This document shows, in pieces, positions 52,387 through 61,243 of a DNA stretch of 64,000 nt (position 1 is its first letter; the number at the start of each line of letters is the position of its first letter). The translations under genes and the position numbers were made by a program. The notes below the pieces were generated by a model that saw only the letters and a program-made list of their open reading frames with translations, had not been told where the DNA came from and made no database searches. Source of the DNA: Streptomyces luteolus (GTDB taxonomy: Bacteria; Actinomycetota; Actinomycetes; Streptomycetales; Streptomycetaceae); contig NZ_JASCIS010000001.1 of the NCBI RefSeq assembly GCF_029968015.1, positions 310,001 to 374,000 on the forward strand, given 5' to 3'.

Positions 52387-53291
52387 GTCGTGGCTCCCGT
52401 GAGGTGGAGGAACGCGTCGTCCAACGTGGCGTCGACGACGCGGAGCTGATGGGCGGTGACGTGCTGCCGGGCGAGCAGCGAGATGACGGCGTTGACGGTG
52501 TCGTCCGTGCCGTTGACCGTGACCCGGCCGTCCCGCTCGTCGGTCGTCACGGACGTCGCCGCGGGCAGCTCGGCGAGCTCGCGCGGGTCGAGCGGCCGGG
52601 ACGGCGTGAACGAGATGACGGTGGAACTCGCGGACCGCCCGATCAGGCCCGCCGGGGTGTCGAGCGCGGCGAGTCGGCCCCGGTCGATCACCGCGATCCG
52701 GTCGCAGAGGCGCTGCGCCTCCTCCATGAAGTGCGTGACCAGGAGGACCGTCACGCCGCTCGCCCGCACCTCCTCGATCAGCTGCCAGGTGTCCCGGCGG
52801 GCGCGCGGGTCGAGCCCGGTGGTCAGCTCGTCGAGCACGACCACGCGCGGCCCGCCGATCAGCGCGAGCGCGATGAACAGCCGCTGCTTCTGGCCGCCGC
52901 TGAGCTTCCCGAAACGGGAGTCCAGCTTCTCGCCGAGCCCGAGCCGCTCGGCCAGCGGCCGCCAGTCGACCGGCTTCTCGTAGAACGCGCTGTACAGCTC
53001 CAGCGCCTCGCGCACGGTGAGCTTCGCCTGCAGTTCGCTCTCCTGCAGCTGGGCGCCGAGCAGCTGGGTGACCTCGCGGTGGTCCGCGACCGGGTCGAGC
53101 CCGGCGACCCGCACGAGCCCGGAGTCGGGGACGCGCAGCCCCTCGACGCACTCGACGGCGGTGGTCTTGCCCGCGCCGTTCGGACCGAGGACCCCGAAGA
53201 TCTCCCCTTCCTCGACGGCGAACGACACCCCGTCGACGACGGCCCTGCCCCCGTAGACCTTCCTCAGGTCCCTTACCTCGATGATTGCCAT
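52383..53291 (-). CDS. ABC transporter ATP-binding protein (DrrA-like)
   Basis: Nucleotide-binding subunit of 302 aa. Walker A is GPNGAGKTT (residues 36-44), the Q-loop is near LLGAQLQESELQ, the signature LSGGQKQRL lies near 133-141, Walker B is VVLDELTTGLDP near 151-162 with Glu in LDELT, and the H-loop is LLVTHFMEEA. The C-terminal 80 residues (SSTVISFTPSRPLDPRELAE) resemble the DrrA extension. ATG 53291; an 18-bp palindrome lies 60 bp upstream and may be a TetR-type operator. First gene of the ABC-kinase-regulator operon. Confidence 0.94.
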   Translation of the reverse strand: MAIIEVRDLRKVYGGRAVVDGVSFAVEEGEIFGVLGPNGAGKTTAVECVEGLRVPDSGLVRVAGLDPVADHREVTQLLGAQLQESELQAKLTVREALELYSAFYEKPVDWRPLAERLGLGEKLDSRFGKLSGGQKQRLFIALALIGGPRVVVLDELTTGLDPRARRDTWQLIEEVRASGVTVLLVTHFMEEAQRLCDRIAVIDRGRLAALDTPAGLIGRSASSTVISFTPSRPLDPRELAELPAATSVTTDERDGRVTVNGTDDTVNAVISLLARQHVTAHQLRVVDATLDDAFLHLTGATT

Positions 53292-53350
53292 GCACTTGAG
53301 CTTCGCGGAGCCGCCCGCCCCTGGACATCGCCCATCGCGCTCGAACCGGC

Positions 53351-53368
53351 ATCAACCGATCGGTTGAT
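53351..53368. promoter_or_regulatory. 18-bp perfect palindrome upstream of the ABC operon
   Basis: ATCAACCGATCGGTTGAT is symmetrical throughout, 60 bp before the ATPase start. Its form is typical of TetR-family operators. The same region is also upstream of the L,D-transpeptidase gene on the other strand. Confidence 0.65.
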
Positions 53369-53409
53369 GGACCGGTAAGACGGCCGGGCGCGGGAGCGGG
53401 ACCCATTCC

Positions 53410-53467
53410 AGCCCGTCTGGGGGCACCTCCCGGCCGAAGGCTGGGGGAGTTTGAGGACGAGCCCGCA
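53410..53467. repeat. Dispersed intergenic palindromic repeat
   Basis: CCGTCTGGGGGCACCTCCCG followed by GCCGAAGGCTGGGGGAGTTT and GAGGACGAGCCCGCAGGGCG resembles another repeat that I recall from many streptomycete intergenic regions. It lies between the divergent ABC ATPase and L,D-transpeptidase genes. Confidence 0.55.
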
Positions 53468-53538
53468 GGGCGATCGACGGTGCGCCAGTCGACGGTGCGG
53501 GCACGTTTCCCTTGAGCGGGCAGCGTCGTTGTGCAGGC

Positions 53539-54762
53539 GTGAGACGACAGCTTGCGACAGTACTGACATGGGTGGGCCTCGCCGCCCTCCTGGCCGCCCT
53601 CACCGGCTGCTCCGGCAGCGGGATCGACTCGGTCGACGCGGTGTTCGGCAAGGGCAGGGCCGAGGACGCGATCCGGATCACCCCACGCCACGGCGAGCGC
53701 AGCGTCAGCGCCGACCAGGCGCTGGAGGTCGAAGTGCCCGCCGGGCGCCTGGAGTCCGTGAAGGTGGTCAAGTTCCAGGACGCGCAGGACACCGTCGTAC
53801 CGGGCCGGATCTCCGAGGACGGACTGCGCTGGGAGCCGAGGCACCAGCAGCTCGCCCTCGCCGCCAAGTACACCGTGGACGCGGTCGCGTTGGACGGCCA
53901 CGGCCGCCGGCACGCCCGCCACGTCACGTTCACCACCTTCGTACCGGACGAGCGTTTCGTCGCGTACGTGAAGCCGGAGAACCGCTCCACGGTCGGCACC
54001 GGAATGATCGTGTCCCTGGAGTTCAACCAGGAGATCGAGAACCGCGAGGCCGTCGAGCGCGCCGTGCGGGTGCGGTCGGACCCGCCCGTGGAGATCGCCG
54101 GGCACTGGTTCGGCAAGACCCGCCTGGACTTCCGCCCGAAGGACTACTGGCAGCCGGACACCCAGGTCACCGTCGACCTCGGCCTGCGCGACGTGGAGGG
54201 CGCGCCCGGCGTGTTCGGCCTGCAGCGGAAGCAGTTCGGCTTCACGGTCGGCCGCAGCCAGGTCTCCGTCGTGGACGCCGCCAAGCACACCATGGAGGTA
54301 CGCAGGGACGGCGAGCTCCTCTCGACCCTGCCGATCACCGCGGGCGGCGGCAAGAACACCACGTACAACGGCAAGATGGTGATCTCCCAGATGCTGGACG
54401 TGACGCGGATGAACGGCGCGACCGTCGGCTTCACGGACAACGACGGCAAGGGCGAGTACGACATCCCGGACGTGCCGCACGCCATTCGCCTCACCACCTC
54501 GGGCACGTTCCTGCACGGCAACTACTGGGCCCCGTCCTCCACGTTCGGCAACGCCAATGTCAGCCACGGCTGCGTGGGCCTGAGGGACGTCAAGGGCGGC
54601 CACTCGGACACCCCGGCGGGCTGGTTCTTCGACCGGAGTCTGATCGGGGACGTCGTGGAGGTCGTCAACTCCAAGGACAAGAAGGTCGATCCGGACAACG
54701 GCCTGAGCGGCTGGAACATGGACTGGAAGAAGTGGCGGGCGGGCTCCGCGCTGCGCCGCTGA
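53539..54762 (+). CDS. L,D-transpeptidase lipoprotein 1 (Ig-like plus YkuD)
   Basis: Cross-links peptidoglycan stem peptides in the 3-3 manner. From GTG 53539 it has 407 aa; TTG 53512 is an alternative start. Lipobox AALTGC (Cys24). Two Ig-like domains follow (ITPRHGERSVSADQALEVEV, then VAYVKPENRSTVGTGMIVSL near 140-160). The YkuD catalytic domain (about 240-380) carries HGNYWAPSS with His326 and SHGC345VGLRD with nucleophile Cys345. The next gene is a closely related copy. Cell-envelope location is certain; the exact crosslink role is inferred from family. Confidence 0.93.
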   Translation: MRRQLATVLTWVGLAALLAALTGCSGSGIDSVDAVFGKGRAEDAIRITPRHGERSVSADQALEVEVPAGRLESVKVVKFQDAQDTVVPGRISEDGLRWEPRHQQLALAAKYTVDAVALDGHGRRHARHVTFTTFVPDERFVAYVKPENRSTVGTGMIVSLEFNQEIENREAVERAVRVRSDPPVEIAGHWFGKTRLDFRPKDYWQPDTQVTVDLGLRDVEGAPGVFGLQRKQFGFTVGRSQVSVVDAAKHTMEVRRDGELLSTLPITAGGGKNTTYNGKMVISQMLDVTRMNGATVGFTDNDGKGEYDIPDVPHAIRLTTSGTFLHGNYWAPSSTFGNANVSHGCVGLRDVKGGHSDTPAGWFFDRSLIGDVVEVVNSKDKKVDPDNGLSGWNMDWKKWRAGSALRR

Positions 54763-54961
54763 CCTCGGCGGGACCTCTCGTCGGCGGTGCCGCCCGCCTC
54801 CCCTCGCCGGGCCCGCAACCCCTCGCCTCCCGCCGCCACTTGGGACCGAACGGTGACATTCCGGGGGAGTCGTCGTCGCAGGTGGTGCCGGTAATCTTGC
54901 GGTGTGCGCGAGTTGCGCAGGGGTGCGGGGCCGGATCCGGCCTGGCGAGGGGAGACAGATC

Positions 54962-56203
54962 GTGAACGGGCGACCGATATCGGGGGCGTCGGTTGGTGCG
55001 CGGGGGCGCCGCGGCAGCGGGCGGGGAAGGGCCGGCTTGACCGTCGTACTGACCGCGGCACTGTTCGCCGTGACCGCCTGCGGCGGTTCGGGGGGAGACG
55101 ACGGGAAGGGCGGCTCGGGCCGGGCGAAGGCCAACGAGCCCTCCAAGGCCGTGGTGACGATCGCACCCAAGGACGGCGCGAAGTCCGTGGCCACCAGCGG
55201 CGCCCTGAAGATAACCGCCGACGAGGGCAAGCTGACCGAGGTCGAGGTCGCGGACACCAAGGGCAATGAGATACCGGGCGAGATCACCGCCGACGGCTCG
55301 GCCTGGAAGCCCGACCACCACCTCGCCGCCTCGACGAAGTACAAGGTCCACGCCACGGCGAAGGACGCCGCGGGCCGCACGTCCGCGAAGGACGCCACGT
55401 TCACGACCCTCACCCCGCAGAACACGTTCATCGGGCACTTCACGCCCGAGGACGGTTCCAAGGTCGGTGTGGGCATGCCGTTCTCGGTCAGCTTCACCCG
55501 CGGCATCACGAGCCCGGAGGCCGTCGAGAAGGCCATCGAGGTCAGCGCCGAGCCGAAGGTCGAGATCCGCCACAAGTGGTACGGCAACGACCGGATCGAC
55601 TTCCGCCCGGAGAAGTACTGGAAGCCGGGCACCAAGGTCACCGTGAAGCTCAACCTCGACGGCGTCGAGGGCCGCCCCGACGTCTACGGCGAGCAGGCCA
55701 AGACCGTCTCGTTCACCATCGGCCGCAGCCAGGTCTCCACCGTCGACGCCAAGTCGAAGAAGATGACGGTCGAGCGCGACGGCAAGCGGATCAAGACCAT
55801 CCCGATCACCTCCGGCGCCCCGGCCACGACCACGTACAACGGCCAGATGGTCATCACCGAGAAGCACAAGGTGACCCGGATGAACGGCGACACGGTCGGC
55901 TTCGGCGGTGAGTACGACATCAAGGACGTGCCGCACGCCATGCGCCTGTCCACCTCGGGCACGTTCATCCACGGCAACTACTGGGCGGCGCCCTCCACGT
56001 TCGGCAACACCAACGTCAGCCACGGCTGCGTCGGCCTGCGCGACCAGCGCGGCGGTGGCGACGGCGGGACACCGGCCGCCTGGTTCTACAACCAGTCGCT
56101 GATCGGCGACGTGGTCATCGTGAAGAACTCCAAGGACAAGCAGATCCAGTGGTGGAACGGCCTCAACGCCTGGAACCTCGACTGGGACAAGTGGGAGAAG
56201 TAG
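54962..56203 (+). CDS. L,D-transpeptidase lipoprotein 2 (Ig-like plus YkuD)
   Basis: Paralogue of the preceding gene, 413 aa. GTG 54962 follows GGGGAGACAG; the open frame to 54902 is unsupported. A long basic N-terminal region leads to the lipobox AVTAC (Cys40). Ig-like segments: IAPKDGAKSVATSGALKITA and FIGHFTPEDGSKVGVGMPFS. Catalytic part: HGNYWAAPSTFGNTNVSHGC with the nucleophile Cys, then VGLRDQRGGGDGG, a small Gly-rich insert lacking from the first copy. The final WNGLNAWNLDWDKWE matches its sibling, so both come from a duplication. Confidence 0.93.
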   Translation: MNGRPISGASVGARGRRGSGRGRAGLTVVLTAALFAVTACGGSGGDDGKGGSGRAKANEPSKAVVTIAPKDGAKSVATSGALKITADEGKLTEVEVADTKGNEIPGEITADGSAWKPDHHLAASTKYKVHATAKDAAGRTSAKDATFTTLTPQNTFIGHFTPEDGSKVGVGMPFSVSFTRGITSPEAVEKAIEVSAEPKVEIRHKWYGNDRIDFRPEKYWKPGTKVTVKLNLDGVEGRPDVYGEQAKTVSFTIGRSQVSTVDAKSKKMTVERDGKRIKTIPITSGAPATTTYNGQMVITEKHKVTRMNGDTVGFGGEYDIKDVPHAMRLSTSGTFIHGNYWAAPSTFGNTNVSHGCVGLRDQRGGGDGGTPAAWFYNQSLIGDVVIVKNSKDKQIQWWNGLNAWNLDWDKWEK

Positions 56204-56269
56204 GATTTTTTCCGGGGGGTTGGCGCCCCCCGGACCCCCCACGGGTGAACCCCCGTTAACCTCCGTCCC

Positions 56270-57037
56270 ATGACCGTGAATCTCGAAGTCTCCGCGGGCG
56301 TCGGCACGATCCGCCTGGACCGCCCCCCGATGAACGCCCTCGACATCGCCACCCAGGACCGGCTCAAGGAGCTCGCCGAGGAGGCGACCCGGCGCGACGA
56401 CGTCCGTGCCGTGATCGTGTACGGCGGAGAGAAGGTGTTCGCGGCCGGCGCGGACATCAAGGAGATGCAGGACATGGACCACGCGGCCATGGTCCTGCGC
56501 TCCCGCGCCCTGCAGGACTCCTTCACCGCGATCGCCCGTATCCCGAAGCCCGTCGTCGCCGCCGTCACCGGCTACGCGCTCGGCGGCGGCTGCGAGTTGG
56601 CGCTCTGCGCGGACTACCGGATCGCCGCCGACAACGCCAAGCTCGGCCAGCCCGAGATCCTGCTCGGCCTGATCCCGGGCGCGGGCGGAACCCAGCGCCT
56701 GGCCCGCCTGGTCGGCCCGTCCAAGGCCAAGGACCTGATCTTCACCGGCCGCATGGTAAAGGCCGAAGAGGCCCTGAGCATCGGCCTGGTGGACCGCGTC
56801 GTGCCCGCCGCCGAGGTGTACGAGCAGGCGCACGCCTGGGCCGCCGGGCTCGCCCAGGGCCCGGCGCTCGCGCTGCGCGCCGCGAAGGAGGCGGTGGACA
56901 CCGGCCTGGAGACGGACATCGACACCGGCCTCGCGGTCGAACGCACCTGGTTCGCCGGTCTGTTCGCCACCGAGGACCGCGAGCGCGGCATGCGCAGCTT
57001 CGTCGAGGAGGGCCCGGGCAAGGCCAAGTTCCTCTGA
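56270..57037 (+). CDS. Enoyl-CoA hydratase/isomerase family protein
   Basis: Crotonase-fold enzyme of 255 aa, most likely hydrating trans-2-enoyl-CoA in fatty acid beta-oxidation. Oxyanion hole parts: AAGADIKEMQD near 62-72 and ALGGGCELALCAD near 105-117. Catalytic glutamates would be in GGGCE111LALC and in PEILLGLIPGAGGTQRL (about 128-144), both present, which supports hydratase activity. The C-terminal region has LAQGPALALRAAKEAVD and a typical FVEEGPGKAKF end. ATG 56270. The gene is alone; a strong two-stem hairpin follows the stop. Confidence 0.94.
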   Translation: MTVNLEVSAGVGTIRLDRPPMNALDIATQDRLKELAEEATRRDDVRAVIVYGGEKVFAAGADIKEMQDMDHAAMVLRSRALQDSFTAIARIPKPVVAAVTGYALGGGCELALCADYRIAADNAKLGQPEILLGLIPGAGGTQRLARLVGPSKAKDLIFTGRMVKAEEALSIGLVDRVVPAAEVYEQAHAWAAGLAQGPALALRAAKEAVDTGLETDIDTGLAVERTWFAGLFATEDRERGMRSFVEEGPGKAKFL

Positions 57038-57054
57038 GTCACTTCCGTCTCCGG

Positions 57055-57091
57055 AGTGTCAACTGCCTCACGTTGATGAGGAGTTGACACT
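57055..57091 (+). terminator. Double-stem hairpin after the enoyl-CoA hydratase gene
   Basis: Arms AGTGTCAACT / AGTTGACACT enclose an inner stem CCTCA / TGAGG, 17 bp after the stop codon. Confidence 0.85.
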
Positions 57092-57334
57092 CTCGGGGGA
57101 ATGGAATCGGTGAGCTCCGGCTTTTCCGCTCCTTAAGCCAGCCTCAAGCGTGGGGCGCCCGGTGACGGGTTCGTACGACCGTCAACTACCGGTCATCGCA
57201 GGTCAGATGGGGCGTACCGGCATCATGTGTGCCTTGGGCATATGCCGGTGCGTACCCTCGGAATTGGTGGTTCCGGGGGGCGTATTCCGCAGGAACGGCC
57301 CCGGAGGGCGCTCGGGCCCGCCATGATGGGGGGC

Positions 57335-57838
57335 ATGGCGGGGCTTGAGGGCAGTGAACGACCGCGGCGGCAGAGCGCAGTGGCCGCCATGCGGTGGACG
57401 CCGGCCGTCGAGGACGAACAGGCCCTGAAAGCACTGGAGTTGTACGGCAACCCCACCGACGCCGAGGTGCCGCTCCCGTCCCGCCCCGAGTCCGCGGGCG
57501 CCGCGCGCCGGCTCGCCCAGGTGGTCGTGCTCCGCAAGTGGGGGCTCACGCCGCAGGTCGCCGAGATCGTCGTGCTGCTCGTCTCGGAGCTGGTGGGCAA
57601 CGCCGTACGGCACACGGGCGCGCGGGTCTTCGGCCTGAAGATGGGGCGCAGGCCCGGCTGGATCCGCGTCGAGGTCCGCGACCCCTCGCGCGGGCTGCCC
57701 TGTCTGATGCCGGTGCAGGACATGGACACGAGCGGCCGCGGCCTGTTCCTGGTCGACAAGCTCTCCGACCGCTGGGGCGTGGATCTGCTCCCGCGCGGCA
57801 AGACCACCTGGTTCGAGATGCGCATCACCGAGCGCTGA
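57335..57838 (+). CDS. RsbW-like ATP-binding (HATPase_c) regulatory protein
   Basis: A 167-aa single-domain GHKL protein, like the anti-sigma or anti-anti-sigma partners found in large numbers in Streptomyces. N box: LLVSELVGNAVRHTGARVFG near 91-110; VEVRDPSRGLP near 120-130; G box: DTSGRGLFLVDKLSDRWGVD near 137-156; final KTTWFEMRI. ATG 57335 with GGGGGG just upstream is preferred; ATG 57323 adds four residues. No sigma factor gene is adjacent. The partner is unknown. The 298-bp gap before it (57038-57334) holds the hairpin and no gene. Confidence 0.85.
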   Translation: MAGLEGSERPRRQSAVAAMRWTPAVEDEQALKALELYGNPTDAEVPLPSRPESAGAARRLAQVVVLRKWGLTPQVAEIVVLLVSELVGNAVRHTGARVFGLKMGRRPGWIRVEVRDPSRGLPCLMPVQDMDTSGRGLFLVDKLSDRWGVDLLPRGKTTWFEMRITER

Positions 57839-57897
57839 ACTCCCGTACGGGCACGGTGTCGTGCGCTCGTAGGCTCGTGCGCTCGTGCGCTCGTACG

Positions 57898-57945
57898 CAC
57901 AGAAGCCCCCTCACGCCGTGGTGCGGCGTCGCGGGGGCTTCTGTG
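57898..57945 (+). terminator. Terminator after the RsbW-like gene
   Basis: A perfect 13-bp stem CACAGAAGCCCCC / GGGGGCTTCTGTG with an inner ACGCCG/CGGCGT stem lies 60 bp after the stop. The remaining 57946-58214 shows no gene, only presumed promoter sequence for the deacetylase-like gene. Confidence 0.85.
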
Positions 57946-58214
57946 TGGTGCGCCGCGGATCTTCGGGGGGTGTGATCCACGGCCGCTGGGACGACCTGGC
58001 CCGGGTCAATGGGGGTCGCTTCTTTCAACTATGGCAGATCGATCGGGTTCGGCCAAATGAATCGATGGTGATGTGTGGCACCTGCCTTGTAAACGTTGGT
58101 TAAGTGCAGCCTGTGTGCCGCCCGGCCCCCGGAAGTCGCACCCCGGGCGACCGTCAAACGTCCTAATTTGGGTGAATCGTTACTAACTAAGAGAGTTCGC
58201 CCTTAAATGGCGGG

Positions 58215-58985
58215 GTGACTTCAACGGACCGCCGCGGCGCCCTGCGTACCGGAGCCCTGTTCGCCCTCGCGGGCGCGCTCACCGCCGCCTGCGGCACGGA
58301 CGACACTGCCAGAAGCACCCCCGAGAAGAAGACGCCCCCCTCCGCCGCGCCCCCGGCCGCCGGACCGCGCCGCTTCCCCGGGCTGCCCGGCCAGATCGAG
58401 CACGGCCCCCGCGACCGCCCGCACGTCGCCCTCACCTTCCACGGCCAGGGCGACCCCAAGACCGCCAAGGCCCTGCTCGCCGAGGCCGAACGCGCCGAGG
58501 CCCGCGTCACCGTCCTCGCCGTCGGCCGCTGGCTCGACGAGCACCCCGAGATGGCGCACCGGATCCTCGACGGCGGCCACGAGATCGGCAACCACACCCT
58601 GCGCCACCTCGACATCAACTCCCTGCCCGAGGACGAGGCATACGCCGAGATCACCGGCTGCGCGAACCGCCTGCGACGCCTCACCGGATCCATCGGCGCC
58701 TGGTTCCGGCCCTCCCGCGCCCAGTACGCGAGCCCGCTCGTGCAGGAGCTCGCCCACCGCGCCGGCTACCCGCACGTCCTGTCGTACGACACCGACTCCC
58801 TGGACTTCACCTCGCCGGGCGCACCGACCGTCGTGCGCCGCGTCACCGGCCGGATCAGGAAGGGATCGGTGGTGAGCCTGCACTTCGGGTACGCGGACAC
58901 GGTCGCCGCGCTGCCCGCCGTCCTGGAAGAGATCGACCGCCGCGGCCTCGGCGCGGTGACCACCACGGAGCTGCTGACCACATGA
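58215..58985 (+). CDS. Polysaccharide deacetylase-fold lipoprotein with degenerate active site
   Basis: A NodB-homology protein of 256 aa, exported as a lipoprotein (LTAAC, Cys26). The fold is recognisable from VALTF near 71-75, the metal-binding H127-T-L-R-H131 motif (GNHTLRHLD), and the FRPSRAQYASP strand. The normal TFDD motif is TFH76GQ, so the catalytic base Asp and metal-binding Asp are both replaced, and the last motif reads SLHFG rather than LLHD. It is thus more likely a binding protein or an altered enzyme. GTG 58215 has only a weak ribosome site. It is coupled (ATGA) to the propeller gene at 58982. Confidence 0.82.
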   Translation: MTSTDRRGALRTGALFALAGALTAACGTDDTARSTPEKKTPPSAAPPAAGPRRFPGLPGQIEHGPRDRPHVALTFHGQGDPKTAKALLAEAERAEARVTVLAVGRWLDEHPEMAHRILDGGHEIGNHTLRHLDINSLPEDEAYAEITGCANRLRRLTGSIGAWFRPSRAQYASPLVQELAHRAGYPHVLSYDTDSLDFTSPGAPTVVRRVTGRIRKGSVVSLHFGYADTVAALPAVLEEIDRRGLGAVTTTELLTT

Positions 58986-60187
58986 ACCCCCACCCGAAGA
59001 CCCGCCTCCCCCTCACCCGGCGCACCCGCCTCCTGATGTGCGCCTCCCTGCTCGCCGCGAGCGCCGCCCTCGCCGCCTGCGGCACTCCCGCCGAGGAGAC
59101 CGCCAAGGCCTCGCTCGGCGAGAAGAAGAAGCCCGCCAAGCCCAAGGAGGCCGACGGCCTGCCCGGCATGCCGCCCGTCCTCGACCCCGAGGACCTCTAC
59201 GCCGCCGACCGGCCGAACAAGCTGTCCCCGGTGGTCAAGGACTTCCCCTCGCGCGTGTACGTCCCCAACACCAACTCCAACACAGTCTCGGTGATCGACC
59301 CGAAGAAGTTCGAGGTCATCGACACCATCGACGTCGGCACCCAGCCCCAGCACGTCGTGCCCTCCTGGGACCTCAAGACCCTCTGGGTCAACAACAACCG
59401 CGGGCACACGCTCACGCCCATCGACCCGAAGACCGCCAAGCGCCGCGGGCCCGACGTCGAGGTGCACGACCCGTACAACCTCTACTTCACACCGAACGGC
59501 AAGCACGCCGTCGTCATGGCCTCACTCGACCGCGAGCTGGTCTTCCGCGACCCGCACACCATGAAGCGCGAGCACACCGAACCCGTCAGCTGCTACGGCG
59601 TGAACCACGCCGACTTCTCCGCCGACGGCCGCTACTTCATCGTGTCCTGCGAGTTCTCCGCCGAACTCCTCAAGGTCGACACCCAGAAGATGAAGGTCAT
59701 CGGCCAGCAGAAACTGCCCTTCGAGGGCGCCATGCCGCAGGACGTCAAGATCTCCCCGGACGGCAAGACCTTCTACATCGCCGACATGATGGCCCACGGC
59801 GTCTGGGTCCTCGACGGCGAGAAGTTCACCACCCCCAAGCTCATGCCCACCGGCAAGGGCGCCCACGGCCTCTACATCAGCCGCGACTCCAAGGAGATGT
59901 ACATCCCCAACCGCGGCGAGGGCTCCATCTCCGTCTTCAACTTCCCGAAGAACAAGCTCACCAAGAAGTGGTGGCTCCCCGACGGCGGCAGCCCCGACAT
60001 GGGCGGCGTCTCCGCCGACGGCAAGGTCCTCTGGCTGTCGGGACGGTACGACTCCGAGGTGTACGCCATCGACACCCGCACCGGTGTCCAGCTCGCCAAG
60101 ATCCCCGTCGGCGGCGGCCCGCACGGCCTCGCCGTCTACCCCCAGCCCGGCCGCTACTCCCTCGGCCACACCGGCGTCTTCCGCTGA
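58982..60187 (+). CDS. YVTN-type beta-propeller lipoprotein
   Basis: A 401-aa surface lipoprotein (lipobox ALAAC, Cys33) of the YncE/40-residue YVTN repeat family. The repeats are clear: VYVPNTNSNTVSVIDPKKFE near 92-111, LWVNNNRGHTLTPIDPKTAK, VVMASLDRELVFRDPHTMK, FIVSCEFSAELLKVDTQKMK, FYIADMMAHGVWVLDGEKF, MYIPNRGEGSISVFNFPKNK and LWLSGRYDSEVYAIDTRTGV, seven blades. ATG 58982 overlaps the deacetylase-like stop. The ligand is unknown; a cell-wall or polysaccharide-binding role with its upstream partner is inferred. Confidence 0.9.
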   Translation: MNPHPKTRLPLTRRTRLLMCASLLAASAALAACGTPAEETAKASLGEKKKPAKPKEADGLPGMPPVLDPEDLYAADRPNKLSPVVKDFPSRVYVPNTNSNTVSVIDPKKFEVIDTIDVGTQPQHVVPSWDLKTLWVNNNRGHTLTPIDPKTAKRRGPDVEVHDPYNLYFTPNGKHAVVMASLDRELVFRDPHTMKREHTEPVSCYGVNHADFSADGRYFIVSCEFSAELLKVDTQKMKVIGQQKLPFEGAMPQDVKISPDGKTFYIADMMAHGVWVLDGEKFTTPKLMPTGKGAHGLYISRDSKEMYIPNRGEGSISVFNFPKNKLTKKWWLPDGGSPDMGGVSADGKVLWLSGRYDSEVYAIDTRTGVQLAKIPVGGGPHGLAVYPQPGRYSLGHTGVFR

Positions 60188-60282
60188 CCTCTTCCGCTGA
60201 CCCGGACTCTCCGGACGGACACCAGTACGGGCCCCGATAATCTGACCTCCGTCAGAAACGCACCAAAGAAGGGGTGGACCCA

Positions 60283-60498
60283 GTGGCGGACATCGAGGCA
60301 GCACGCGCGCAGTTCCAGCGGATCGACACGGACGGGGACGGCTTCATCACCGCCGCCGAGTTCAAGCAGGCGCTCGCGCAGGGCGGCGACTGGAACGTGA
60401 CCGACTCCGTGGCCGAAGCCGTCATCGGCGCGCAGGACAGCAACCACGACAAGGTGCTCTCCTTCGACGAGTTCTGGACCCACCTCAGCAAGGCCTGA
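60283..60498 (+). CDS. Small EF-hand calcium-binding protein
   Basis: A 71-aa calmodulin-like protein with two EF-hands. Loop 1 is D15-T-D17-G-D19-G-F-I-T-A-A-E26; loop 2 is D52-S-N54-H-D56-K-V-L-S-F-D-E63; both hold the Asp/Asn/Glu ligands, so both should bind calcium. GTG 60283 is preferred because AAGGGG lies about 8 bp upstream; GTG 60274 is too close to that site. It is cytoplasmic. From memory the S. coelicolor counterpart (Cab family) lies in the same position. The poly-G run begins 15 bp after its stop, so any terminator may be hidden by it. Confidence 0.9.
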   Translation: MADIEAARAQFQRIDTDGDGFITAAEFKQALAQGGDWNVTDSVAEAVIGAQDSNHDKVLSFDEFWTHLSKA

Positions 60499-60512
60499 GC
60501 CCCACCCGCCGT

Positions 60513-60711
<199 letters not shown>

Positions 60712-60730
60712 GGACTCCTCCGCCCCGGGG

Positions 60731-61243
60731 GTGGCGGAGGAGCTGCTCCGGCACGAGGGCGTGCCGGAGCAGGAGCGGGTGGGTGCAGGCAAGCAGCCGC
60801 CGATCCCCACCGGTGGGGCCAAGCTGCGCACGCCGCACCGCCGCGCGAACCTCGACGCGCAGCGCTCCGAGCACGTCACCGTGCGCTTCGCTCCGTACGA
60901 GAAGCACGACGTCCAAGCTGCTGCGGATACCGAGCAGGTGACGATGGCCCGCTACATCTCGGACGCCACCATGGCCCGCGTCCGCGGTGAGATCACCATC
61001 GCCGCCCAGCGCACGGTGTACGACGACGCGATCGACGAGCTCGCCGCATTGCGGGCGCAGATCGCCCGGATCGGCAACAACGTCAACCAGATCGCCCGCC
61101 GCCTCAACACCGACGGCGATCCACACCGCGTGGACGCCGCCATCCTCCAGCGGGCGGAGCGGCTGCTCACCACCGCCCACGACACGGTCCGGGCGATCGA
61201 CGACGCCGCCTTCCGCGCGGCGGAGCAGAAGGCGGCGGCCTGA
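60731..61243 (+). CDS. mobC: MobC-like plasmid mobilisation accessory protein
   Basis: Predicted relaxosome DNA-binding helper of 170 aa. Residues about 47-75 form a ribbon-helix-helix (EHVTVRFAPYEKHDVQAAAD, then VTMARYISDATMARVRG). The signature RIGNNVNQIARRLNTDGD near 113-130 is typical of MobC. The true N-terminus may be lost, since the C tract ends just 20 bp upstream of GTG 60731 and no ribosome site is visible. The stop touches the relaxase start (TGA-GTG). Confidence 0.85.
   Translation: MAEELLRHEGVPEQERVGAGKQPPIPTGGAKLRTPHRRANLDAQRSEHVTVRFAPYEKHDVQAAADTEQVTMARYISDATMARVRGEITIAAQRTVYDDAIDELAALRAQIARIGNNVNQIARRLNTDGDPHRVDAAILQRAERLLTTAHDTVRAIDDAAFRAAEQKAAA

Noticed and set aside
51604..55653. 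A 1349-codon minus-strand frame joining the ABC permease to sequence upstream
   Set aside because: Only the last 260 codons match a permease with its own start (ATG 52386). The rest is antisense to L,D-transpeptidase genes and out of frame with the ATPase gene.
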